From the NCBI RefSeq assembly GCF_030140925.1, contig NZ_JARBWD010000001.1, positions 2,418,001 to 2,482,000 of the forward strand: a stretch of DNA of 64,000 bases, in the 5' to 3' direction. Below, piece after piece: positions 56,511-64,000 of the stretch. The stretch's first letter is position 1. Every line of letters begins with the position of its first letter. The notes below the pieces were generated by a model that worked only from the letters and a program-made list of their open reading frames with translations, made no database searches and was not told the DNA's origin. This stretch comes from Parerythrobacter aestuarii. Lineage in GTDB: Bacteria > Pseudomonadota > Alphaproteobacteria > Sphingomonadales > Sphingomonadaceae. The position numbers and the translations under genes were made by a program.

Positions 56511-57070
56511 TGGGCCGCTGGCTCGCCGCACTTCCGTTGGTGGCGCTCGCCGCGTGCCAACCACCGGCGGCGGAAGACTATCTCGAGCGTGGCAAGGTCA
56601 CCGAAGCTCTGCCGCAAGCCTCCGCGCCCTTGCCATCGCCCGACACAACCGGCGCCGTGTGGGCACCGAGCGATATCGACGAGCGCTTGCTCTATGGCGT
56701 GCCGGGCGAAACTCCACTTCTGGCGTTCCAATGTGAGCGCGGGGGAGCCATCGCACGCCTCGCTTTCACGCGGTTCGCACCGGCAGATCGCGAGGCACAG
56801 GCGATGATGGCAGTTGTCGGCAATTTCCACGCCCTGCGGCTACCGGTGGACAGCACCTACAACGGGCGGGCGTGGCTGTGGCAGGGCTCGGTCGAAGCCG
56901 ATCATCCCGACCTTGAAGCGATGACCGGTCAGAAGGAATTCGAGGCGACCATCCCTGGGGCCGGCAGTGTAGAGCTCAAGCCCAGCCCACTGGTGCGCAG
57001 TCTGGTGAACGCCTGCCGTGCTACTCCTGAGGACGAGGAGCCTGACGAGGACGCTGAGCCAGCTCGATAA
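56507..57070 (+). CDS. Putative lipoprotein, unknown function
   Basis: A 187-residue protein: lipobox LVALAAC (Cys near 17), then SDIDERLLYGVPGETPLLAF and a conserved-looking RGGAIARLAFTRF segment, and an acidic end (DEEPDEDAEPAR). The ATG at 56507 overlaps the S10 stop. Its last 50 nt overlap the end of the convergent dsbD. No family is recognised. Confidence 0.75.
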   Translation: MMGRWLAALPLVALAACQPPAAEDYLERGKVTEALPQASAPLPSPDTTGAVWAPSDIDERLLYGVPGETPLLAFQCERGGAIARLAFTRFAPADREAQAMMAVVGNFHALRLPVDSTYNGRAWLWQGSVEADHPDLEAMTGQKEFEATIPGAGSVELKPSPLVRSLVNACRATPEDEEPDEDAEPAR

Positions 57071-59096
57071 GGCTGTCGGGCGTCAGCACCTGCGGCAATT
57101 GCTCGGGTTCGGCTGCGCCCGGCTCGTACCACAAGTAAAGCGGTACCCCGGCCACGCCGCGCTCGGTAAGGAAGGCGGTGATCTCCGGCTGGCGTAGCGT
57201 CCAGTCGCCGCGCAGGGTGACGACGCCGGCCTTGTCGAACGCCTCGCGGGTCGCTTCGCGCTCTATCGCGACGCTTTCATTGACCTTGCAGGTGACGCAC
57301 CAGTCGGCAGTAAAATAGACGAAGACGGGCGAGCCTGAAGCGCGGACTTCGGACAGATCGGCATTTGTGAACGGTATCGATTCCAGCGCACTGGCACTTG
57401 CGGCCCTTTCTGTCCGTTCAAAAGTATTGACGGCCAGCAGCGTCACTCCGATGGAATTCGCGATCATGGTAAGCGCCAGAAGTTTCCGCGCCGGATGGCC
57501 GGCAAATTTCGACCCAAGCAGAATGGTCAGAAGAACCGTGATTGTAACTGCCAGAATCAATGCAGCCAGCGCGAAGGTGGTTCCTCCCATCCGCCACAGC
57601 AACCAAACCAGCGCCAGAGCCGTCAGCCCCATCGGGATCGCCATCGCCTTGCGAAAGGTTGCCATCCACGGCCCCGGCCTGGGCAGGCGGCTACGCAGTG
57701 CCGGGACAAAACCCAGCAGCAGGAACGGCAACGCCAGCCCCACCCCGAGCGCAGCGAACAGCAGCACTGCCAGTGGTGCAGGCAGCAGCAGCGCCGCGCC
57801 CAGGGCTGCCGCCATGAACGGCCCGGTACAGGGCGTCGCAACGAATGCCGCCAGCAGACCGGTCGCAAAGGCCCCACGCGGCGTGCTGCCGCCGGAAATC
57901 GAAAGCCCGGGCAGCTCGAACAGACCCAGCAGGTTCGCGGTGATCAGCACCGCCAGCGCGAGCAACGCCACCACCACCGCCGGTTCCTGCAGCTGAAACG
58001 CCCAGCCAACCTGCTCGCCCGCAGCGCGCAGCGCCAGCATCACCGCGCCAAGCGCGAGGCACGCCAGAACCACGCCGGCGGTATAGGACAACCCTTCCAT
58101 CCGCGCTTCGTGCTCGCCTTCCCCGGCGCGGGCGAGGCTGAGCGCCTTGAGGCTGAGGATCGGGAACACGCAGGGCATGACATTGAGCATCAGGCCGCCC
58201 AGCAGCGCTCCTCCCAGCAACAACCAAAGCGGCGGCACATCGTCTGCCAGCGCCATCAGCCGCGTCCCGCCGGAGGGAACTTCGCCAGGCTCGGCTACGA
58301 AACGCAGGCCCGCTCCATTGCCGAGCCTGAGGATGCCATCGACCTGGCCCGGTCGGTCACCCTTCAGTGCCAGCGGGATTTCCGCCACCAGCCAGTCGCC
58401 CGTGCGGCGGAAACCCTGCGCCTGCGCATAGTTCACCAGATCGCGATTGCCGATGAAGACATGCGGCTCGCCCGGATCGACGCCTGCCGGCAGCGGGATC
58501 GCCACCCGCAACAGCCACGCCGTCATGTCAAACCGCGCCGGGCTATCGATCAGCGGCGCGAGCGCGCTGCGCCAGCGGGTAAAATCGGCGCTGGGGGCGG
58601 CACTGCCCGCGCCCACCGGCGCGTTCACCTGCATGGTCGCGTCCTGCGGAACGCAGATCTCGTCGGTACAGGCGAGGTAGAAGGCCTCGAGGCCGACTTG
58701 CAGCACCGGTCCGCCTGCATAGCTCTTGTCGAGCCTGAGCGGCAGCAGGACGGCGTAATCGCCTTCGAAGATGTGGTTCATCAGCCCGTCTATGACCAGC
58801 GTCTGGGGCACCGGATAGCGCGGCTCGCCAACGCTCACGCCTTCGGGCAGCGTCCATTCGAGCTGCATCGGCAGGCCGGCATCGCCGGGGTTCTTCCAGT
58901 AGCCGTGCCATGCGGGAGAAACCGGCGAGAAACGGATCGCCAGAGTGGTCTCGCCGCCGGGCGCGACCGGACCTTCCACCACCAGCGAAGCGCGGATGTT
59001 CTGCTCCTGCGCGCGCGTTGGTTGTGTCACCAGCAGTGCCAGCAGGAACATCAATCCGGCCAGCACCCGGGCAAAGGTCGATCTTGCGAAAGTCAT
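57021..59096 (-). CDS. dsbD: Thiol:disulfide interchange protein DsbD
   Basis: A 691-residue protein: signal peptide ending PTRAQ and an N-terminal periplasmic domain with CTDEICVPQ redox cysteines. A membrane domain of about eight helices carries MPCVFPILSLKAL and ATPCTGPFMAAAL. A C-terminal thioredoxin-like domain with DWCVTCKVNE follows. All three Cys pairs are intact. DsbD passes reductant from cytoplasmic thioredoxin to periplasmic partners. I chose the ATG at 59096. The 3' end overlaps the convergent lipoprotein gene by 50 nt. Confidence 0.95.
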   Translation of the reverse strand: MTFARSTFARVLAGLMFLLALLVTQPTRAQEQNIRASLVVEGPVAPGGETTLAIRFSPVSPAWHGYWKNPGDAGLPMQLEWTLPEGVSVGEPRYPVPQTLVIDGLMNHIFEGDYAVLLPLRLDKSYAGGPVLQVGLEAFYLACTDEICVPQDATMQVNAPVGAGSAAPSADFTRWRSALAPLIDSPARFDMTAWLLRVAIPLPAGVDPGEPHVFIGNRDLVNYAQAQGFRRTGDWLVAEIPLALKGDRPGQVDGILRLGNGAGLRFVAEPGEVPSGGTRLMALADDVPPLWLLLGGALLGGLMLNVMPCVFPILSLKALSLARAGEGEHEARMEGLSYTAGVVLACLALGAVMLALRAAGEQVGWAFQLQEPAVVVALLALAVLITANLLGLFELPGLSISGGSTPRGAFATGLLAAFVATPCTGPFMAAALGAALLLPAPLAVLLFAALGVGLALPFLLLGFVPALRSRLPRPGPWMATFRKAMAIPMGLTALALVWLLWRMGGTTFALAALILAVTITVLLTILLGSKFAGHPARKLLALTMIANSIGVTLLAVNTFERTERAASASALESIPFTNADLSEVRASGSPVFVYFTADWCVTCKVNESVAIEREATREAFDKAGVVTLRGDWTLRQPEITAFLTERGVAGVPLYLWYEPGAAEPEQLPQVLTPDSLIELAQRPRQAPRPQE

Positions 59097-59143
59097 CACT
59101 AAGGTCCTATCGCGCCATCTAGTTGCAGACTCAAAGGGAATCC

Positions 59144-60358
59144 ATGGCCGAGACACGCGATCTCCTGATCCTGGGCGGCGGGCTCGTCGGCATGACGCTG
59201 GCGTTGGCGGCGGCACGGCGCGGCTTTTCCAGCCATGTCATCGACCGGGCAGACCCGGCCTCCGTCACCGCGGAAGGCTTCGACGGGCGCGCCACCGCAA
59301 TCTCAACGGCGAGCTGGAACCTGTTCCGCAACATCGGCTTGGCCGAAACGCTGGAGCCGCATGGCTGCCCGATCGACAGCATTGCGGTGAGCGACCAGAT
59401 GAAGCCGGGCCAGATCGACTTCCAGCCAGAACCGCATGAGGACTCGCTCGGGCGGATGTTCGCCAACCGCACCTTGCGGGTGGCCCTGTTCGAAGCTGCC
59501 AAGGCCGAACCGCTGATCGACTGGATTGCCCCGGCGGAGATCGTCACTCGCGAGCGCGACGCCTTTGGGGCGACCGCCACGCTGGCGGACGGGCGCGTGC
59601 TCAAGGGCAGGTTGATGATCGCTGCCGAAGGGCGCGGTTCGCCGACGCGCGATGAGGAAGGGCTCAACCTCGCCAAGTGGGACTACAGCCACCGCGCCAT
59701 CATCGTCGGGCTGGATCATGAAAAACCGCATGAAAATGTCGCGTGGGAGATTTTCTATCCGGACGGCCCCTTCGCGCTGTTGCCGGTGCTCGACGGACCG
59801 CAAGGCCAGCACCGCAGCGCGCTGGTGTGGACGGTGGACGAGGCCGATGCGGCGGGCGTGCTCAAACTGTCAAACCGCGCCTTCCTCGCTGAAGTCGAGA
59901 AGCGCATGGGCGGGATGTTCGGGGCGATCAGCCTCAATTCGAAGCGTTCTTCCTACCCGCTCAGTTTCCAGCATACCTCCAAGCTGATCGGCGAGCGGCT
60001 GGCGCTGGTAGGCGATGCGGCGCACGGGATGCATCCGATTGCTGGGCAGGGTTTCAACCTTGGCCTGCGGGATGTGGGCGCGCTGGTCGAGGTGCTCACC
60101 GAAGGGCGCCGCCTGGGCCTGGACCCGGGCGATGCCGGGATGCTGAAGAAATACGAGGAATGGCGCGCGCTCGATGCGCTGATGGTGATGAGCGCGACCG
60201 ATGGTCTCACCCGCCTGTTCGGGCTCCCGGGCAAGGCAGCCTCCGCCATCCGCCGCTTCGGCATGGCCGGGGTCCAGCGCACCGGCTGGCTGAAGGACTT
60301 CTTCATGAACGAAGCGCGCGGCGTGACTGGCGAGCGGCCCGAACTCCTGCGCCACTGA
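59144..60358 (+). CDS. UbiH/UbiF/VisC-type FAD monooxygenase
   Basis: A 404-residue flavoprotein. ILGGGLVGMTLALAAARRG (FAD Rossmann) is near residues 10-28, with GRATAISTASWNLFRN and the second FAD motif LVGDAAHGMHPIAGQGFNLG near 290-309. Family members hydroxylate the ubiquinone ring. Which carbon is modified here cannot be told. I use the ATG at 59144 because it follows AAAGGGAA. Confidence 0.9.
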   Translation: MAETRDLLILGGGLVGMTLALAAARRGFSSHVIDRADPASVTAEGFDGRATAISTASWNLFRNIGLAETLEPHGCPIDSIAVSDQMKPGQIDFQPEPHEDSLGRMFANRTLRVALFEAAKAEPLIDWIAPAEIVTRERDAFGATATLADGRVLKGRLMIAAEGRGSPTRDEEGLNLAKWDYSHRAIIVGLDHEKPHENVAWEIFYPDGPFALLPVLDGPQGQHRSALVWTVDEADAAGVLKLSNRAFLAEVEKRMGGMFGAISLNSKRSSYPLSFQHTSKLIGERLALVGDAAHGMHPIAGQGFNLGLRDVGALVEVLTEGRRLGLDPGDAGMLKKYEEWRALDALMVMSATDGLTRLFGLPGKAASAIRRFGMAGVQRTGWLKDFFMNEARGVTGERPELLRH

Positions 60359-60367
60359 CGATCGGGA

Positions 60368-61279
60368 TCAGCGCTCCGGCGTGACTTCCTGCACCGGGCT
60401 CGGCGCGCCGATCTGGTTGCCCGCTCCGTCACGCAAGCGACCCTGCTCCAGCAATGCGGCGGTTTCGATCAGGTCGAGCGCGCGCTGGGCGGCAGCGTAG
60501 CGGCGCGTGTCGGCAATCCACTTCTCGGCTGCAGGAGCGCCGGGCATGTTCTGCACTTCCTCGATCGCCGATTCGTAGCGCCCACTTTCTAGGAACAGCC
60601 GTGCCCGTTCCATCCGCCGCATCGGTTGCGGCGACGGCGATGTTTCGCGCCGGACGATGAACAGCTCGCTGAGTTCGCGCCGTAGCTTGTCGAAGCTCGG
60701 CTCTTCGCTGGCGTTGCGCAGCTCTGGCTCGAGCCCTTCGAGCCGGGCAATCAGCTGGTCGAGCGTAACCGGGTCGCGCGACATCGAAATCACCGTGGAA
60801 ACGGCATTGGGCCAGCCGTCGCCGAACCGCAGCCGCAACTGGTCGGCCAGGAAGCCGAGCTCGGCACCCTTCTCAATCGCGCGACGGGTAGCGAAAGCGA
60901 TCAGCAGGCCTTCCGCCCGCGCCGCATTGCCAGCGGCAGCCTGCGCTTGCAGGTCGAGCCGGGTCAGGCGCTGCTCTGCGGCTGCGAGCCGCGCTTCGAG
61001 GCCACCTTGCTGCTCGGCCACCCGTTCCACCGCCTGGGCCGCTTCCTGCGCAGCTTCGGATGCTGCCGCGCTGGGCGTTGGCGAAGGCAGCACTGTATCA
61101 ACAAGCGACTGCGGAACCGCTTCCTCTGTCTCTCTGGGCGAAGGTAGGCCACGTTCTGCCCCGCCAAAGCCGGGCCGCCACCACAAATAGCCCGCCACTG
61201 CGGCGCTGATGAGCAATGCCATCAGCGCAAAGGCGATAATCGCCCGGTAAGAGCTGGTACCCGTCGGCTCCGTCTGCAC
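60368..61279 (-). CDS. Mic60/mitofilin-like inner-membrane protein (COG4223)
   Basis: A 303-residue protein: one N-terminal transmembrane helix (IIAFALMALLISAAVAGYLW), then a Pro/Ser linker and a coiled-coil (ASEAAQEAAQAVERVAEQQG to about 135). A helical C-terminal mitofilin-like part contains ERARLFLESGRYESAIEEVQ. Placement just after hemD matches alphaproteobacterial Mic60 homologues, which shape membranes and are often in heme operons. The start is GTG at 61279 with GGAAAG upstream. Confidence 0.82.
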   Translation of the reverse strand: MQTEPTGTSSYRAIIAFALMALLISAAVAGYLWWRPGFGGAERGLPSPRETEEAVPQSLVDTVLPSPTPSAAASEAAQEAAQAVERVAEQQGGLEARLAAAEQRLTRLDLQAQAAAGNAARAEGLLIAFATRRAIEKGAELGFLADQLRLRFGDGWPNAVSTVISMSRDPVTLDQLIARLEGLEPELRNASEEPSFDKLRRELSELFIVRRETSPSPQPMRRMERARLFLESGRYESAIEEVQNMPGAPAAEKWIADTRRYAAAQRALDLIETAALLEQGRLRDGAGNQIGAPSPVQEVTPER

Positions 61280-61345
61280 GTCGCGCTTTCCGATCCGTTT
61301 ATTGACCCACCGCCACGCTTTTCGCGCGGTCTCACTTAACGAAAC

Positions 61346-62026
61346 CTATCTGTTGCACAGCTCTGCAGCCAAATCCAACACTGCTGCGTCGCTTCGAGCA
61401 GTCGCAATGTGGACAGATTCCCAGCCTTTTCCCGCCATTTGCGCGATCCTGGGGGCCATCGCCGCCAGCACAAGGCCGGACCGGTCCAGCGCAAGTCGTT
61501 CACATTCCTCGGCAAAATGCCTTGCCATCTCGCCCGAATGTAAAATCACCACCGATCCGGCAACAAGCAGTCCCGCTTGCTGCGACGAGAGCGATAAAAA
61601 TTTCGCGCGATAGACAATTTCTGTCGTTATTCGGACATGCGCAGGCGTTTCCAGCGTCAAATGGGTTTCGCCGGCCAGCCGCAGCAGCGATTGTTCGCGC
61701 TCTCCGAATGTTTCGATTACTGCCTGCAACCCTCCCTGCCCCACCGTCTCGACTGCCAGCCCTGCCTCACGCGCGGCCCTGGCTGTCGTCTCACCAACTG
61801 CATGCACCGGTAGATGGCGAACCTTGTCGAGCTCCGCCCCTGCATGGCGAATGGCGTTGGCACTACCGATCAACAAACCGTCGAATGGTGTCGACGGTGC
61901 CTTCCAGCTGACCGGCTCGACCTTGGCGAGCGGCATGCCTTTGGCTGCAAGGCCGCGCTCGAAAGCGGCAACAAGCGTCTGGGTTAGCCCGGGCTCCGGT
62001 CGCAGGACGAAGAGGGGGCGACTCAA
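61346..62026 (-). CDS. hemD: Uroporphyrinogen-III synthase
   Basis: A 226-residue HemD-fold protein: PLFVLRPEPGLTQTLVAAFE at the start, VHAVGETTARAAREAGLAVE in the middle and VHIATARSDAAVLDLAAEL near the end. HemD cyclises hydroxymethylbilane to uroporphyrinogen III. Sequence conservation is low in this family; adjacency to hemC (4-nt overlap) gives most of the support. Confidence 0.9.
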   Translation of the reverse strand: MSRPLFVLRPEPGLTQTLVAAFERGLAAKGMPLAKVEPVSWKAPSTPFDGLLIGSANAIRHAGAELDKVRHLPVHAVGETTARAAREAGLAVETVGQGGLQAVIETFGEREQSLLRLAGETHLTLETPAHVRITTEIVYRAKFLSLSSQQAGLLVAGSVVILHSGEMARHFAEECERLALDRSGLVLAAMAPRIAQMAGKGWESVHIATARSDAAVLDLAAELCNR

Positions 62027-62952
62027 CCACCTCCTCCAAAGACCGCGCGAATGGCCGGGCTGGCGCGCTCCAGCATGTCCTCTGCCAGCGCCTGCAGTCC
62101 GGCGAATTCACCGATGTGGAATGTGCCCTCGCCGTCCACGCGCTCCTTGCCATCCGGACTAAAGATCGCAGCCCTGAGTTTTACGCCCTGGTCGGTCGAA
62201 TTTGCCAGCACTGCCACCGGGCTATGACACGTGCCCTGCAGCGCTTCCAGCAAGCCGCGTTCGGCAAGGACTTCGGCTCGGCTATGCCCGTGGTCGAGCG
62301 GCGCGAGCAGCTTGCGCACCCGGGCGTCACCGGTACGACATTCCAGCCCGATCGCCCCTTGCGACGGGGCCGGCAGCCAGTCATGCTCGTCGAGTGCTGA
62401 CCCGACCTCCAGCTGGCCAAGGCGCTCTAACCCGGCGGCGGCCAGCAGCGTTACATCGGCCTCACCCTCAGACAACTTGCGCAGCCGAGTGGCCACATTG
62501 CCGCGAAAGGTCACGACCTTCACATCGGGCCGATGATGCAGCATCTGCGCGGCCCGGCGCGGGGCGCTTGTGCCAACGACGGCATCCTGCGGGATCGCGG
62601 CGATGCTCTCGGCCCCCACCAGCATGTCGCGCTTGTCCGCTCGCGGCAGGATCGCGGCGATGGTGAGCCAGTCAGGCCGCAGCGTTTCGACATCTTTCAT
62701 GGAATGGACGGAAACATCGATCTCGCCCGCGTGCAGCCAGCCATCGAGTTCCTTGGTCCACAGTGCCTTGCCGCCGACTTCGGCCAGCGGGCGGTCGAGC
62801 ACCTTGTCGCCGCTTGCCACCACCGGGACCAGTTCGACCGCGTTTTCCGACCAGCCATGCGCTTCGCACAGTCGGCGGCGGGTTTCCTCCGCCTGTGCCA
62901 TGGCAAGCGGGGAATTGCGGGTTCCTAGGCGGAGAACGGGCGTGTCTGTCAT
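62023..62952 (-). CDS. hemC: Hydroxymethylbilane synthase (porphobilinogen deaminase)
   Basis: A 309-residue enzyme that polymerises four porphobilinogens. RLGTRNSPLAMAQAEETRRR is near the N-terminus, followed by VSVHSMKDVET and TFRGNVATRLRKLSEGEAD. The dipyrromethane-cofactor Cys lies in LQGTCHSPVAV (near residue 241). It is first gene of the hemC-hemD-Mic60-like run and divergent from tsaD, with 45 nt between the two starts. Confidence 0.96.
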   Translation of the reverse strand: MTDTPVLRLGTRNSPLAMAQAEETRRRLCEAHGWSENAVELVPVVASGDKVLDRPLAEVGGKALWTKELDGWLHAGEIDVSVHSMKDVETLRPDWLTIAAILPRADKRDMLVGAESIAAIPQDAVVGTSAPRRAAQMLHHRPDVKVVTFRGNVATRLRKLSEGEADVTLLAAAGLERLGQLEVGSALDEHDWLPAPSQGAIGLECRTGDARVRKLLAPLDHGHSRAEVLAERGLLEALQGTCHSPVAVLANSTDQGVKLRAAIFSPDGKERVDGEGTFHIGEFAGLQALAEDMLERASPAIRAVFGGGG

Positions 62953-62997
62953 CGGCTGCGCTTGCCCTAGCGCGGCCTTCGTCTAAGGGGAAGCCGC

Positions 62998-64000
62998 ATG
63001 GCTCTTGTGCTCGGCATAGAAAGCAGTTGCGACGAAACCGCAGCGGCGCTGGTGACGACGGATCGACAGATCCTCGCCCAGCGGATCGCGTCGCAGGACG
63101 AGGCGCATGCGCCTTACGGCGGTGTCGTGCCGGAGATCGCCGCGCGCGCCCATGCCGAACGACTGGCCCCGATGATCGAAGCGGTGATGGCCGATGCGGG
63201 CAAGGATTTCAGCGACCTCGACGCCATCGCTGCCACTGCCGGGCCGGGACTGATCGGCGGAGTGATGGTCGGCCTCGTCAGTGCCAAGGCGCTGGCGATG
63301 GCGGCGGGCAAGCCGCTGCTGGCAATCAACCATCTCGAAGGTCATGCGCTGAGCCCGCGCCTAGCCGATCCAGCGCTGGAGTTTCCCTATGCGCTGCTTC
63401 TGGTCTCCGGCGGGCATTGCCAGATCCTGATGGTCGAGGGAGTCGGGCAGTACCGCCGCCTCGCCACCACGATTGACGATGCGCTGGGCGAAGCGTTCGA
63501 CAAGACCGCCAAGATCCTCGGCCTCGGTTACCCCGGCGGTCCCGCCGTCGAAAAACTCGCGCTGGAAGGCGATCCTGCCGCAGTACCCCTGCCCCGGCCG
63601 CTGGTCGGCAGCGGTGAGCCGCATTTCAGCTTTGCCGGGCTCAAAAGCGCGGTCCTGCGGGCGAAGGAAAGCGAGCAGCACGCAGATGCGGATATCGCGG
63701 CCAGTTTCCAGCAGGCCGCTGTCGACTGCCTGGTTGACCGTCTCGCTATTGCGCTTGGAAAGTCCGACTTGCCCAAGGCGCTGGTCGTCGCCGGCGGCGT
63801 CGCCGCCAACCAGCGTATCCGCAGCGAGCTCGAGAAATTTGCCGCCGAGCGCAGCATGCGTTTCGTCGCCCCGCCCATGGCCCTGTGCACCGATAATGCA
63901 GCAATGATTGGCTGGGCGGGCTGTGAGCGCCTACATATGGGGCAGGACGATCCGCTCGACTTCCGCGCGCGGCCGCGCTGGCCGCTCGATCCCAAGGCCG
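62998..64000 (+). CDS. tsaD: tRNA N6-threonylcarbamoyladenosine synthase subunit TsaD (3' truncated)
   Basis: The first 334 residues are visible, and the frame continues past the window. The ASKHA-fold start [17 protein letters not shown] is present, with the metal-binding NHLEGH near residue 111 and [20 protein letters not shown] after it. The late [10 protein letters not shown] and CTDNAAMIG carry the nucleotide site. It transfers threonylcarbamoyl to A37 of ANN-decoding tRNAs together with TsaB and TsaE. ATG at 62998 with AAGGGGAA upstream. Confidence 0.97.
   Translation, partial: MALVLGIESSCDETAAALVTTDRQILAQRIASQDEAHAPYGGVVPEIAARAHAERLAPMIEAVMADAGKDFSDLDAIAATAGPGLIGGVMVGLVSAKALAMAAGKPLLAINHLEGHALSPRLADPALEFPYALLLVSGGHCQILMVEGVGQYRRLATTIDDALGEAFDKTAKILGLGYPGGPAVEKLALEGDPAAVPLPRPLVGSGEPHFSFAGLKSAVLRAKESEQHADADIAASFQQAAVDCLVDRLAIALGKSDLPKALVVAGGVAANQRIRSELEKFAAERSMRFVAPPMALCTDNAAMIGWAGCERLHMGQDDPLDFRARPRWPLDPKA

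Noticed and set aside
57495..59102. 535-codon plus-strand frame over dsbD
   Set aside because: Antisense to dsbD; very rich in Gln/Arg as expected of the complementary frame.

Overview
The window is ordinary chromosome from an alphaproteobacterium, most likely an Erythrobacteraceae or other sphingomonad (Erythrobacter/Altererythrobacter type). The evidence is high GC with GC-rich third codon positions, a circularly permuted two-piece tmRNA of the alphaproteobacterial kind, a Mic60/mitofilin-like gene beside hemCD, the order lptD-surA-pdxA-rsmA, a large TonB-dependent receptor, and many secreted peptidases and DUF proteins typical of marine sphingomonads. No prophage, insertion sequence, CRISPR array or tRNA was seen. 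Three dispersed inverted repeats of REP/hairpin type lie between genes.

Layout. 1-4.8 kb: 3' part of an acid-sphingomyelinase-like phosphoesterase, then minus-strand ndk, a lipoprotein, and a set with pepA, a 50-aa DUF2256 protein, a membrane protein and holC. 4.9-10.5 kb: outer-membrane biogenesis and cofactor/ribosome operon lptD-surA-pdxA-rsmA. 10.5-14 kb (minus): PilZ protein, M15-like peptidase, malate synthase G. 14.1-17.7 kb: arginine succinyltransferase catabolism (M20 hydrolase, astA, astB). 18.1-18.4 kb: two-piece tmRNA (minus). 18.5-22.8 kb: CPBP protease, mscL, lemA and three TPM-domain proteins. 22.9-24.2 kb: Nudix and SDR enzymes. 24.3-25.0 kb: a compact minus-strand operon of two tiny paralogous membrane proteins plus PspC, preceded by a convincing sigma-54 promoter and a palindrome. 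25.1-30.3 kb: recF, SGNH esterase, YbbA/YbbP-like ABC exporter. 30.3-36.4 kb: DUF805, TonB receptor, collar-domain protein, typA. 36.4-42.5 kb: SDR, DUF4424 and an ECF sigma/anti-sigma pair with a divergent subtilase and two secreted proteins. 42.6-45.9 kb: putP, VOC, extensin-like protein, FixJ-like regulator. 46-50.9 kb (minus): Anbu proteasome-like cluster (ATP-grasp, alpha-E, transglutaminase, Anbu) and a hydrolase. 50.9-64 kb: tandem DUF3617 proteins, uvrB, S10 peptidase, dsbD, UbiH-type monooxygenase, Mic60-like protein, hemD, hemC and the start of tsaD.

Two places look most likely to hold undescribed biology. First, four copies of a motif TGRATKAAA-N13-(S)CGTTT sit in front of the ECF sigma gene, the divergent subtilase, a Gly-rich secreted protein and a 116-aa periplasmic protein. 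They look like an envelope-stress regulon with a fully overlapping divergent promoter. Second, the sigma-54-type promoter in front of the two tiny membrane peptides and PspC suggests a minimal phage-shock-like response without adjacent PspA or PspB. All functional statements come from reading sequence and motifs; no database search was run.
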